From the NCBI RefSeq assembly GCF_001949145.1, contig NW_019091568.1, positions 378,272 through 421,777 on the forward strand: a stretch of DNA of 43,506 bases. The letters are read 5' to 3'. Position 1 is the first letter of the stretch. Each line of letters begins with the position of its first letter. Source of the stretch: Acanthaster planci (Eukaryota; Echinodermata; Asteroidea; Valvatida; Acanthasteridae). A model generated the notes under the pieces. The model made no database searches, was not told where the DNA came from, and saw only the letters and a program-made list of their open reading frames with translations. Position numbers and translations under genes: made by a program. Shown here piece by piece: positions 26,801-37,541 of this stretch.

Positions 26801-29800
26801 ATAGCTGTGGTACTAATTTCCTTACAGCAGGTTTTGTATTTCACAGAAATTTGCTGTATTACAAGTCTGCAGTTGAGTGTTTGTGGCATCCAAATGGAAT
26901 AGTTTATCATTTACAATTGCCATATCAGGCTGTGGTGTGCTGTCCTAAAATATTGCACCAAAATAGAATATTGATCTTGGTGTGGAAATGAGCTGTCTAG
27001 TATCACTTGTTTTCTATGTTGCACTGTTTCAACCACCTGCTGTTGCTTGGTGTTATTACATAACTGTTGACTGCTTTCAGTAATGTAGTGAAAACCAGCT
27101 TCCCAGGGTGATCTATGAAGCATTCTATTTTCTGAGGGAAAATGCAATGCTCCATGGATCACCAAGAAGGCTAGATTTTTTACATCATGAGAAGAACCTA
27201 TCATGCTTTCCATTCTCAGCAAAGTTCTAAAAAATTACCTCAAGCACATTTTTGGTGAGTCTGTCTTTCCTTCGTTTTTGGTCTCACACAATTTTTTGTC
27301 CAGTGATCAGGAAACTTGGCAGTTTGCTCCTGTTGATTTACTAACTACTTATTTATTCACCAAAAACTTTTTTCAGCTCCAGAACCAAACCTGCCAAAAG
27401 AACCAAGTCCGGAACCTGAAGTACTGGAACCTGAACCAGAGATTGAACCGGAACTGGAGCCTGAGCCGGAACCTCCGAAAGTGCCCACCCCAATCCTGTC
27501 ACCACCACCCCCACCTCCGAAAGGTAAAAACTGAAGATTTGTTACTCTCTGTCAGTCCTGTACAATAAAACACAATGACTTTGTAAACAGAATGAATTCA
27601 GTCCTTTCTCAGCACCTGTTGACACATGTGTATCCTATTCTATCTACTGGACAACGTCTTTGTAATTTTTTTTCAAAAGAAGTCACATATTCCAAAATAA
27701 CCTTCCATTGTCCGTTTGTGTGTTGGAAGCTTGACCATAATTTCGTCTAGATTTTAATGATTTGCAGTATTTTGTAAAATGAATAATCACATGGAAATCA
27801 AAGTGTGAAGTTGTCCTGGTCAGGATTTTAACCTAACAACCGAAAAAAATGGTAGTCTGGATTTGGCTCAGAAGTGAAAAGCAGGGTGCCCAAGTTACTT
27901 ACATACTCTTTGTAAGACAATGTTTGGTGTTCCAAATGGCCCACAAGGTGTTCAAACAGCACCCAGACACCTGCCTGGTTGAAAGCTTGCTTTAATTAAA
28001 CCGTCTAGCAAAGCATCATCCCAACCTTTTCTTTCTCTACAGAGCCAGAGAAGCCCACGCCGATTGTCAAGCCCTCCAAGAAGACGAGGAATGCCAAGCT
28101 TCCCAAACCAGCCCCTGTCAAGAAACCAATGGCTGTTAAAGCCAAGAAGATCCCTGACAAGCGGAAAGTATTGAATTTCTCTTCCGTTCCTCTACCATTG
28201 CATTGTGTTAAACTTCTGCTGTACTACCTTTCTAGAGAGGGATTAAGCCCAGCACATAGATACCAGACCATTTCCTGGTGAATGACATTCCTAAGAATTC
28301 TACAGCCTATCAGACTGCCTGTCTCCTCTCCCAGGCATTTCTGAAACTGACACCCGTGCTATCTGAGGCCATATTTCCCATCTTTTGGAAGGAGATGTGA
28401 AGACTTGTTCATCAGTGTTGGAAAAATTATCAAAAAACTGGGCCCTTGCAGATTTTAAACAAGCCCAAACTGCCAGTCTAAATATGTTTTTACCTGTCCT
28501 CAAGATAGATGGATAGGTGGCCGAATAAGCTGCTGCCCGGAATTGGTCGAAACTATCCAAGAATCTGAAACATTTATAGACCAATATTACTAGACCAAGG
28601 AACAGAGCCACTAAGCAGGAACTGCTCAGCAAATTTCATGCTCAACAGAAATAAACCAGTCACAAACCACACAGATCGAGTGATGGTGTGGTTGGTAACT
28701 GTTAGTTTGCTCAGTAAGTATTTTTGCTGGGAATATTGTTGTGCTTACCAGTGCTATGAATTGGCTCTGGATTCCAAGAAGTTGAGTGAGCCCCAGGATT
28801 TTTAACCTCTGCATTTAGTGAACCAATTTTGTATCAAATTGATAAAAATCCTTTAATATTTTGTAATGTTTTTCCCCAGAAACCGAAGCCTTTCGTCATG
28901 CCTGTCCAGAAGAAACTTGAGCACGAAGAGCCGCCTCCATTCCCTGCGACCCCTGAACCTAGTGAGCCCATGGAGCTCATTATAGAGGTCCCACCCTCTC
29001 CCACCATACCAACCCCAGAATCCCCCAAGGAACCCACGCCATTACCAGAACCCCCACCCCTAACCCCTCCAGAGATCCTGGAACCTATCGTTATGAAACG
29101 AAGACGGGTCCAGTACAAGTAAGACATACTTCCTAACTCCTTTGAAAGATGGTTTTAAAACTTGTCTAATGATCCAACATGATTATAATATGTCTAATTT
29201 CCTAAGTTTCAAATATCACACACTCAAAGTTGTTCTGATTAAAAAATGGAAAGAACACAGAAGATGTTTCTTGTTCTGAGTCAGGGGCTATTTCTTAATG
29301 CCAAATGATTTAAACAGCTATTGGCTACTTTTTTGTCAGTTTAGAACCGCCCAGTTAAAAGTGCTCTTCCGAGTGCTACATTTCCCGACATATTTTTGTA
29401 TTGAGAAGTTTTCTCTACACGTGCACAGGCCCAAGAAGAGGAGATGGCGTAAGATAGAAGCCACCCCCTCAGATGGAGGCAGTCCAGAACCAGTCCTTGT
29501 CGATGCCCTGGACTACCTGGCAAAATACTGCATCGTCCAGTGAGTTTGACTGTTGGAAGTCAAACACAGTCCAAAAGAAAATCTTTCTGTTGACACCTTG
29601 ACATTTCCCTGACTGAAATTTTAAAGTTCTAATTACATTTTTAAAACCTCAGCCATGTCTCTGACTTTAGCTTGGCATGCCAGCATTGATTCCTAGGCAA
29701 ATGTTTAGCACAGAAATATCAAACCATGTGAAACAAAGCCAGAGGTGGTAGCCTTTCTATTTGGTTGGAACAGTGAAGGCCAAAAAATGGTTTCTTGTGC

Positions 29801-32800
29801 CAAATACACAACTAAAGACATGTTTGAGTCTTGGGAAAGGGAACACGTAATATCTGATCTTGAGCCCATTTCCCACTTTTAGATTTTCATGGACTTTTTC
29901 TGCCATGACCTTTGGCAAGGTTTTCTCCAAATTGTAATTTCTAGCCATGTTTTAAGATTGGAGATATCAAAGTGAATGTTGCTTTTAAATTCAGAATTAT
30001 TCCTTTCCCTTCATGTGATTTACAGCAAACAGCGCATTCCACACTACCAGCACATCTTCACTCGAGCTCTCCGTCAAAAGGGCATCCAGGTGGAGGAGAC
30101 AGTGCCCCCTAGTGTCCCCACTGTGGCCAGGCTCACTGCCCACAACAACAATCCCACAATACTGAACTCGCGCGAGGGTGTTAAATTGGACCATGACAAT
30201 GCCTCAGTCACCACAGAAACATCAGGATACGCCAGCGTAGTCAACGACGATCCAGTCAGCAGTGGAGATGATTTCCAGAGTGTGTTTGGCACATCAAAGA
30301 CGATCAATGAGGAAGACTATGTCAGCCCAATAAACCTCACAACCTCTTTGAAGGAGGGTAGTAGTGGGGATGAGGTTGAAAGCAGAGGGAATGAAAACCA
30401 AAAACCAACAGGTTTCTTTGGAACAACTATGGTAAGGGACAAATGAACGTACATAAATCATACCTCGTGATTGATATTCTCTTCACAACATTCCGCAATA
30501 TGCATTTTTTAGTGTACAGACCAGGCCTTGTGGTTTTGAAAATATCAAACTAAAACTTCCCAGCGAAGGCATCTCAGCTTCATGTTTGTAGGTGTATCCT
30601 TGTTGGGAAGACTTGCAATATACAACCTTCATAATTTGATTGAGTGCCTCTAATAAACTGGGATTAGCTGGATGAACTATTTGTTAATAGCACCCCGAGC
30701 TTGTTTACCATACAGGGTTTAAAATCAACGTACCTCAGTCCTGTAGTGGATATGGATTGAGACTAATTATTCGAAGGATATTTTGGGTCAAATTACTCTG
30801 TTTGCCTGCCCTCCCCTCCAGTTTGCTACAGAGGACTACATTGACAAGCTCTCATTCCAGCTAGAAAACCTCTACAAAAAGTTGAACACCCTGCAGCTGA
30901 GGGTTTTAGAGCTTTCAAACGAGAAACGCCGGATTGTGGCCAATTTTACTCGCAAGGAGTTCCCTGAAGTCTTGAGGCCAGGTTTTGATCCCAACGTCGT
31001 AGAGAAGAAAAGCCCCAAAGGCAAGAAACAGAAAGGTAAAGGAAATATTAGTCCGTGAATTTTTGTGCAGAGAACAAACCTTACAAAGACATAAAATATC
31101 AATTCTTTCAATATCCTAAGATTTTTCTAAAGAAGAATGTTAAGTTGATAGAGTTAGCCAATGTTGAGACAAAATAAGACCTTCATAAGATTGCACAAGG
31201 CTTTTACAATTGTCTCTGAGCAGGAAACAAGAGAGGGCATCGTTTGACATAGCAGTGATGGCCCATTGGTTGGAACTGCTTGCGCACACGGGGTTGTGTG
31301 TGTTTGTTTACAGGACACATTGAGCACTAGTGCTGTAGTTAGAGTCCTTCAGAGGTCCCTTCCACAGGTCCTTCCACAGGTCCTTCCACAGGTCCTTCCA
31401 CAGGTCCTTCCACAGGTCCTTCCACAGGTCCTTCCACAGGTCCTTCCACAGGTCCTTCCACAGGTCCTTCCACAGGTCCTTCCACAGGTCCTTCCACAGG
31501 TCCTTCCACAGGTCCTTCCACAGGTCCTTCCACAGGTCCTTCCACAAAGCCTAGTGACAAGTAACAGGGTGAACAAGGACAAAGGAATGCTTTTTTCACA
31601 GTTAGTTTGAATTCACTGTAACTTGGCACAAGGCTGCATGACCTGTGCTGGATTTGTGATGGACTTATTACAGGGACTTGCGGGGACTTGTGATGGACTC
31701 GACTACAGCACTGCAGATCGAGCATGCATGACAAAGTTCTGTTACGCTGTACGGGCTTTTTGTTTGTTCTCTTGGTGCATGCATAAACCCAGTTGATGAA
31801 CTTCCCACCAGCCGCTGTCTTCCTTGCCATTAAGATTGAACCCCAACTCGGGCCAGATTAAAGGCCAATTCATATCAGGTGCAGAAGAGAACACAAGTGC
31901 AAATTTGCGACGTTGGATCATATACTGGTGCTACAAATTTGAAAAAGTTTCAACTTAAGTAAGGTTTTGCCGCAAGTGTTTCGTGATGTCCAATTAATTT
32001 CGCTTTCATATTCGCCTCAAGTATGAATTGGTCTTAAGACAACCCAGACCTTCAATCTGAAGACCAGCATGACTACTTTCAGAAGCGAACAAATGCAGAT
32101 GACAAGTGGAAAAGTGTCCTTTATTTAGCAGACGACTTTACGTTTTGTGTTGCGTGCGCACGTATTTCTCCTGCTAAGCATAACAGCTGTCAAAAGTCGA
32201 TGGTGAAATGCGCTTACACTTAAGCGAATTTTCATGCTACCGTAAGCACAAAAAGTCGCTCAAGCGTAAACAGTTTTATGAAATTGGCCCCAGTCACAAG
32301 CTATATTTAAAATAAACTGCAACTAAAATACTCCTTTATCATTGTTACTTTTAAATTGTCACTTAAACTGGTCATGTGACTGGTCTTTTGCCTGGTCTTC
32401 TGATGGTCGTGACTACAACACTGGAGTTGAAAAGTAGTCACACTGGAAGGTTGGGTTATGGAATATTGGAACATTTCGTCTTATGTTGAATCATGCTGTT
32501 CCTCTCCAGGTGAAGTGCAGTTTATCTCAGTGGTGGAGGAGCTGGGCTATCTGAATCCAGACGAGGGCAGCAGAGAGGAAGTCCATCCAGAGAATGATGA
32601 CTGGGTTCTGAGTAGGCTCACCAACCGCCACTGGCAAATGGTAGCCAAAAATTTGGAAGAAATTATTTTCGCATCAATTCTTTGAATCTGTAATTCAAAA
32701 TATTTTGAATTACATGAGTGTGGAAAGAATTTACGTCTAAATACCCTCTCTTATAGAGTCCTGAAGTGTGAAGTCATATTAAACCAGGAAGTACGGTGCA

Positions 32801-35800
32801 GATGAATGGAGTATGCGTGCGTGTTGGTCCATGCGCTGGTTCTCGCGCAAAAATCTTTTATGTACATAATTGTGCTCATGACATAGTCACTTCGGTACTC
32901 TATAAAAGAAATAAAAGTCTCTATTAGAGAGAATTAAAGTCTTTATGTCATAAAAGAGGAAACCAACTCAAATCCCTCTCCTGAAAAATGCCTAAACAAC
33001 AGTATAACAGAACTCAGGAACTGACAACTAAACTTTTCAGGATTCAAAAATCCCATCTCCCATTATATTTAAGGTTTGAAAAGCGATGTTTTGAAATTAA
33101 CAGAAAAAAATTGAAATTTCTTGATTTTCTATGGTGAATATGAATGTACTTCTCTTTCAGCTTGAGTCGGATCCCTCAGTGAGGAGGCTAGACCTTGAAA
33201 GAGAAAGAGCACAGGAGAAATACGACTTTGCTCAGGAGAGAATCGCTGCCTTGCTTGGTAAGACATGGTCTCAGACTATGCAGTCTGAGATTTTCTCAGT
33301 GACCTTTCCTCTCTGTGTTTGTACATGTTAAAAGTTTGCCATCATTCTCTTCTCCTAGGATTTTACTAGTCAGGGGGGCACAAAGGGGACACCAGCATCT
33401 TATGGGGGCACCAGCTTTCAGTGGTGTGGTTTTTTGGGGCAAGTTTTTGTTAGCCTTGTTCAACATCCATTCATTCGTTTGTTTTTTTTTCTGTGGGGGG
33501 CACCTTGTCTTCTGAGTCTTTGGCTTGGAATCAACTAAGAACATGTTCCCACCTGGATGGCATGCTAATTCATCACAGGTTGTACCTCAGCGAACGCCAG
33601 CACCTATTTATCCTCCTGAGTGGAGAGAGGCAAGTTAGGGTAAAGCAGCTTGTTTACAAGGACACAACCAGTGAAAAGCAACTGGATTCATGATGTAGGT
33701 GCCAAAATTTCAATCCCAAGTCACACAAATTCTCCACAGACATGCTTCATCCTCATTTTCAAAGATTGGAAATGTTTTATTCCTCTCACAGATGAGAAAA
33801 CAAGAGCATCACTTCAGGAGAATGTCTTAAAGAGGCAAGACCTGCTTAGCCGAGCTGCCACTAATGATGACTTCCGACGGAAGCAAAGCGTATTGTATCA
33901 GCAAATGAATCCAGTACAGGTAGGAAAACCAGCCAAGGTTTCATTAAGGTGGACAACACAGGAAGGTTTTTTTATGCTGGAGAACTTTTGCATTCTTTTG
34001 AAGGCTTTTGAGTACTTGTAAAGGCTTTTGAGTACCTGTAAAAGGTTGTGAGTACTTGTGAAGGCTTGTGAGTACTTGTGAAGGCTTGTGAGTAGTTGCA
34101 AAGGCTTGTGAGTACTTGTAAAGGCCTGTGAGTACTGGTGAATTCTTGTGAGTACTTGTAAAGGTTTATGTGTATTTGTAAAGGCTTGTGAGTACTTGTA
34201 AAGGCTTGTGAGTACTTGTTAAGGGTTTCAGTGTTTGTGGAATGTTTTAGTACATGTAAAGGATCATGTGTGAAATACCAGAAAGTCGTTTTTATGGAGG
34301 CAGAATGATCCTATCGCCATTTATTTATCAACAAATGATGACTATAATCGTGTGCTGTGTTTTCACATATATTATTTTGTAATTTGCTGAGTTGATAACC
34401 CCTTCCTGTCTGTTCAATTGAAACGGAAGCTTTCGATGCTATGTTGGGAGGTTGATATTTGTTGGTCTGACATGAATGTTTTTTTAGAATTTTGAAGTTG
34501 ACGTGAAGGATCTGGAGTCCACTCTAAAACAAGTCAACAGTTATCTGATCACGGAGAAAGAATGCCAGTACATTTACCACGTAGGTTATTTAATGTTTAA
34601 ACTAAAAGTACTTATTTTATTTCGCACAGACATGTTTTAATAGACGTGATTCGGCCACAGTTTGGATTTATGTCTGGGTTCAAATTTTTTTCAGGAAATG
34701 CATGGACTGCATTTGAAAAAAATTAGGTTGAAATTTGAAATATGAGCAATTTTACACATTCCAGTTGTCTGTCTAATTTCAAGTTTCACTTTTTAAATTT
34801 TCCAATTAAAATTTTCAAATTTCAAATTGCCAATTGCAAATTTCTGATATGCAATGAATTTTTTTTATTCTATTCAGTATCTGTCCTGTTTGTCATAGAC
34901 TAATTACAAATGCTTTGGAGGCATTTAGGCCGAGACTTTGAAATATCCTTTGAATATCTTTTCTTAGTAAATTTGACACACGCACACACACAAGATTAAT
35001 GGCAATACAAGTAGCTGGAAGAACAAATGTAACCCAAGACAGAATTCTGCCTTGCCCGATATAAATGATAACCTGGAAATCCTTCTGGTAATTTCAACAG
35101 GTGTTAGACTTGCCTCAGAGACACCGGATAGACTTCAAGCTGTTTTCTGTGGTGGCTGCATTGTCTGAAAAAGTCTCCAGACTAGAGTAAGAATCCTGTG
35201 AACTACTTTTTCACCTCATTGCTCATGAATGCTTATGAAAAACTCCATTACAAAAGTGCAGCTATGATAATTATAAAGGTACTCATTCTGTTTTAGTGAT
35301 GAAATTTGTTTCAAGGGTTTGGTTGAATATTCTTCTTTTCTTTCGTTTGCAGACCATTCATACGGAAGTTAATCAATAAGATGAACTTTGAGGCCTTGGA
35401 AGTGAAAATGCAGCAAGCCAAGGTGCATGATCCCTTAAATATTCACAGTGAAGCCTCATGAGGAAATGAACACAGGACAGTGCGATCAAGATTGGCAGAA
35501 TTTTTTGTGTTACTTAGAAACCGGATGTTCATGTAACATGCATGGTAGCTCTGGAACTCAGAAGCCAGGTGATATTTAAACGTGGTATTAAGAAAAGCTC
35601 ACCTGTAGGGGGTTGGATTGATACTCTTGGAAACTCCATTCCCCATTTTAGGCAGGGTTCAGTTTAAACGTAAGGTTGACAGCCTGAAGCCACTCCACTA
35701 ACAGCAAAATATTGTGATGGGATTTTTTGCCAAATAAGCTTTCATCCTTCTAAATTCATTCAAACCTCAGTCAACATGATTCTGTCAATTTAAAGCTTGC

Positions 35801-36228
35801 TCATTAATTCATTGCATGTTTGATCCTTTCTCGTAACTGTTTTATTGTGGTTGCAGGAACTATTTTTCCTCTTAGCGGATGAAGATGATGAGGCAGATGG
35901 AGGTGAAGTGCCCATCCAGAATCTTGTTGTGGAGTTGGAAGCTGGTGGACTCAAACCAGAGCATGTCAAACTGGTAAGTAAAACATTTCCCGAGTGCAAG
36001 CTTATCAAAAAGTTGACTCTTTGACCTTATTTCTCGACCACTTTGAATTGCTTTCTATTATGTCCGTGTTTGTATTTTTTGTTTTATTTGTCACAGGTTG
36101 TAGAGAAATTCAACCGCGAGGGCAAAGGAACTGTGGACTTTCTTGATTTTCTGACGTACATCCCCCTGTTCATTGACATCCATGAAAACATTATATCCGA
36201 CCCGCTTAATTTGTCAAGAGTGAGGTGA
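8401..36228 (+). CDS. Large multi-exon gene: Pro/Lys/Glu-rich protein with coiled coils and C-terminal EF-hand pair (1626 aa)
   Basis: Coding exons: 8401-8880, 16712-16767, 17408-17806, 18175-18314, 18692-18868, 19144-19167, 19822-19908, 20834-20977, 21292-21799, 22220-22444, 23642-23688, 24991-25335, 25813-25902, 26729-26791, 27377-27523, 28043-28167, 28880-29118, 29429-29539, 30026-30431, 30822-31035, 32510-32640, 33161-33257, 33792-33919, 34488-34580, 35101-35186, 35353-35422, 35857-35973, 36097-36228. All introns are GT-AG. Phases join throughout and sum to 4881 bases. The start is the first Met after an in-frame TAG at 8377-8379. Domain order: acidic N-terminus, CxxC pairs, E/R coiled coil, PEVK-like region, helical block, coiled coils, EF-hands. 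I know no orthologue by name. An axonemal or cytoskeletal scaffold is a guess from composition. Exons inside the N-gap or missed small exons are possible. Confidence 0.82.
12908..12955 (+). repeat. Interstitial telomere-like repeats (TTAGGG type)
   Basis: The tract reads gggttagggttaggggttaggta followed by tagggttacggttagg: about seven degenerate TTAGGG-like units. It lies in intron 1, far from any sign of a chromosome end. Confidence 0.8.
14201..14256. repeat. Tight foldback, 25-bp arms and 6-base loop
   Basis: Arms 14201-14225 and 14232-14256 pair with two mismatches around loop ttgcat; the inner part gacgtctaca/tgtagacgtc is perfect. Similar atat plus C-run sequences lie directly outside each arm. 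It lies in intron 1. Confidence 0.85.
15057..15868. other. Assembly gap (812 N)
   Basis: A run of N within intron 1, preceded by an A-rich (A)nC low-complexity tract. The open frames that span it are artefacts. Confidence 0.99.
16712..18314 (+). CDS. Exons 2-4 of the large gene: acidic link, CPGC and CFGC pairs (residues 161-358)
   Basis: Exon 2 (16712-16767) starts [16 protein letters not shown]. Exon 3 (17408-17806) carries two short cysteine pairs, CPGC at residues 244-247 and CFGC at 302-305, and a [16 protein letters not shown] segment that looks structured. Exon 4 (18175-18314) reads [22 protein letters not shown]. Exon 3 has a second in-frame acceptor at 17354 that would add 18 mostly hydrophobic residues. 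I prefer 17408 because ctaag and a long pyrimidine tract precede it. Confidence 0.8.
18692..19908 (+). CDS. Exons 5-7 of the large gene, including a 24-base microexon (residues 359-454)
   Basis: Exon 5 (18692-18868) ends [22 protein letters not shown]. Exon 6 (19144-19167) is only 24 bases and encodes DHCYACLQ, adding the third CxxC pair (residues 420-423). Exon 7 (19822-19908) encodes [20 protein letters not shown]. All three are phase 1 on both sides, so each can be skipped without a frameshift. Reading through the exon 7 donor would give a stop at 20091-20093 and a truncated form; the read-through part carries an AGAGGGCGC motif also seen in non-coding DNA, so I treat it as intron. Confidence 0.75.
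20834..20977 (+). CDS. Exon 8 of the large gene: E/R-rich single-helix or coiled coil (residues 455-502)
   Basis: Residues alternate short blocks of Glu and Arg ([18 protein letters not shown] and onward), a pattern typical of charged single alpha-helices and coiled coils. The exon is phase 1 at both ends, with acceptor tttcag and donor g|gtgagt. Confidence 0.88.
21292..29118 (+). CDS. Exons 9-17 of the large gene: PEVK-like region (residues 503-1098)
   Basis: Exons are 21292-21799, 22220-22444, 23642-23688, 24991-25335, 25813-25902, 26729-26791, 27377-27523, 28043-28167 and 28880-29118. Pro, Lys, Glu, Val and Thr make up most residues. Sub-blocks differ: exons 9-11 and 13 are Lys/Pro ([19 protein letters not shown]); exon 12 repeats PP.EPTP and PKEST; exon 15 is PEPE-rich; exon 17 mixes PEP with a basic end (KRRRVQYK). 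No globular domain is visible. Poly-Pro runs are potential SH3 or profilin ligands. The exon 16 donor (gtattg) is weak but preserves frame into exon 17. Confidence 0.8.
26124..26260 (+). repeat. Dispersed repeat in intron 13, copy A
   Basis: The stretch shares an ordered series of blocks with 32777-32905: gggaagt, gtaca, atggagta, then cgtgttggtccat, ctggttctcgc, acataattgt-like sequence and tactctata. Copies are in the same orientation and diverged. Confidence 0.7.
29429..30431 (+). CDS. Exons 18-19 of the large gene: basic cluster, helical block and Ser/Thr-rich tail (residues 1099-1271)
   Basis: Exon 18 (29429-29539) begins with PKKRRWRK, a possible nuclear-import or microtubule/nucleic-acid-binding cluster, and ends in a helix-like [14 protein letters not shown]. 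Exon 19 (30026-30431) continues [20 protein letters not shown], then becomes Ser/Thr/Asp-rich and probably disordered. The LDYLAKYC...[12 protein letters not shown] block is the part most likely to be conserved and the best probe for a homology search. Confidence 0.8.
30822..33919 (+). CDS. Exons 20-23 of the large gene: coiled-coil segments (residues 1272-1461)
   Basis: Exons are 30822-31035, 32510-32640, 33161-33257 and 33792-33919. Exon 20 has a heptad-like helix ([18 protein letters not shown] and on) followed by a lysine-rich end ([10 protein letters not shown]). Exon 21 encodes [18 protein letters not shown] and ends at a weak donor (atg|gtagcc). Read-through would end after 14 more codons at a TGA (32683-32685), a possible short isoform. 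Exon 22 is charged and helical ([18 protein letters not shown]). Exon 23 has another helix ([15 protein letters not shown]). Confidence 0.8.
31354..31546 (+). repeat. 12-bp minisatellite, 16 units
   Basis: Fifteen perfect copies of ggtccttccaca occupy 31367-31546, and a first unit with one extra C occupies 31354-31366. The array lies in intron 20 of the large gene. Its length is a multiple of three, so it is open in several frames, which explains long apparent ORFs on both strands. The identity of units shows recent expansion. Confidence 0.97.
32777..32905 (+). repeat. Dispersed repeat in intron 21, copy B
   Basis: Counterpart of 26124-26260. The best-kept block is cgtgttggtccat followed by ctggttctcgc. 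Both copies lie on the sense strand of the same gene. Confidence 0.7.
34001..34260 (+). repeat. 20-bp minisatellite, about 13 units
   Basis: Units of the form aaggcttgtgagtacttgta repeat with an exact 20-base period from 34001. Eleven are clear and the last two are degenerate. Units differ by several substitutions, so this array is older than the 12-bp array. It lies in intron 23. Confidence 0.95.
34488..36228 (+). CDS. Exons 24-28 of the large gene: C-terminal degenerate EF-hand module (residues 1462-1626)
   Basis: Exons are 34488-34580, 35101-35186, 35353-35422, 35857-35973 and 36097-36228 (TGA). Exons 24-26 give paired helices ([33 protein letters not shown]) that could be a worn EF-hand pair. 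Exon 27 has an acidic loop ([12 protein letters not shown]) between helices. Exon 28 has a clear EF-hand shape: helix, loop [12 protein letters not shown] (residues 1589-1600), helix. The loop has Gly at position 6 and Val at 8, but Asn, Glu and Lys at 1, 3 and 5, and Asp instead of Glu at 12. Calcium binding is therefore doubtful. The module more likely mediates protein contacts. Confidence 0.82.
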
Positions 36229-37213
36229 CCTCAACCATTCAGCCAATTATATGAGCCATTATGGGCAGCTTGAGAGACTATGCCAATTGGTTGTGGAGTT
36301 AATTAGATGTTTAGCATCTATGCAGTTTTGCTCGGCCTCCCTAATTGGCCAGTAGTTAGGTGCTACCAAGGAAACAGCCAATCAGAGACTGTGGACTTTT
36401 ACAGAAGCTTTTAGTTTTCATTCAGCCGCTTTTACTTCTGATTCAGGTACATGCAGAAGCTGGATAACCTTCATAGAAAAATACAGTACCAGTATTTTTA
36501 TGGTAAAGAAACGGGTAGAACTACACAGAGAAAGATACTGGACCAAACTATACTTTTTCTCAAATATTTACCGTAGTTTTGGTCAAATACCGTTAGAAGT
36601 CGAGCAATAGTAGGAATTATGACTAGAAGATACATAAGCAAAACATTTATCAAGGCGTATGTTTTGATTTGGACCATGAAACTGCATTAACTTTCCCTGT
36701 TTTCTGTCTGGATTCTGGCAGCAAAATAATGACATTTATTTGGTCATAGTCTAGCTACAGGGTACATACCAAAAAGTTTCAAAGAAGAATTTTGTAGGTC
36801 AGTAGTAAACTCGTCGTCATCTAAACGGAAGAGAGGTCTAGTTGTAAAAAGAGAAACTGAATAATGAAAAAGATGCTCTGTGCAAACACCGCTGTGCTGA
36901 ATTTCAAAATGAATTATGACAAGACTTCCTTGAGTCATATTTCGTAGGGATTCTAAGCGTGAAAATGCAAAAAAATGGAAAAAATTTGATTGAAAATGAG
37001 ATACCAGTGATAACAACTGCAGTTGCCTGTTTAACTTCATAACTGGTTCTCATTTGTAGCTTTCGTTTCTTTATTTTTTTTATTTTAGAAAAGTGTTGCA
37101 ATTTAGATAATTTTGATAATACAAAATGATGATGATTCAATCAATTATTTATGAGTATATTTTGACAACAGTTTATTTATGAATAACGGCTATTTAATGA
37201 ACTAGTGATTTCA

Positions 37214-37219
37214 AATAAA
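37214..37219 (+). promoter_or_regulatory. Candidate polyadenylation signal for the large gene
   Basis: AATAAA about 990 bases after the TGA at 36228, in AT-rich DNA. Confidence 0.4.
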
Positions 37220-37541
37220 AGCTGTGAATCAATTGAAGATTGGGCATCGGACATGCTTCACTTCTGTTGGATTTGGGGGAAATTCCTTTAAAAGAAAACT
37301 TTAATTCTTGACGGGATATCCACCTTGCATTTATAAGAAAAAAATGATGGGAATGTGTTTTAGGGACCGAAAGGCATATCTTGTAGAGTCATTCCAATTT
37401 AATTTTTCACAAATTCGGTAAAAATTGCCAGGGGTTAATCGTGCTTCATGAATCAACTCCAATAATGCTATCATGGAAGAGCTGCCAGCTAGTATCATAC
37501 TTGTGACGTTTGGACTTGAAGCTATGCATTGTGGAAGTACT

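Noticed and set aside
31266-31830. Long repetitive frames (QVLP, GPVE and KDLW repeats) on both strands
   Set aside because: They arise from the 12-bp minisatellite, whose period is a multiple of three; no splice context supports coding.
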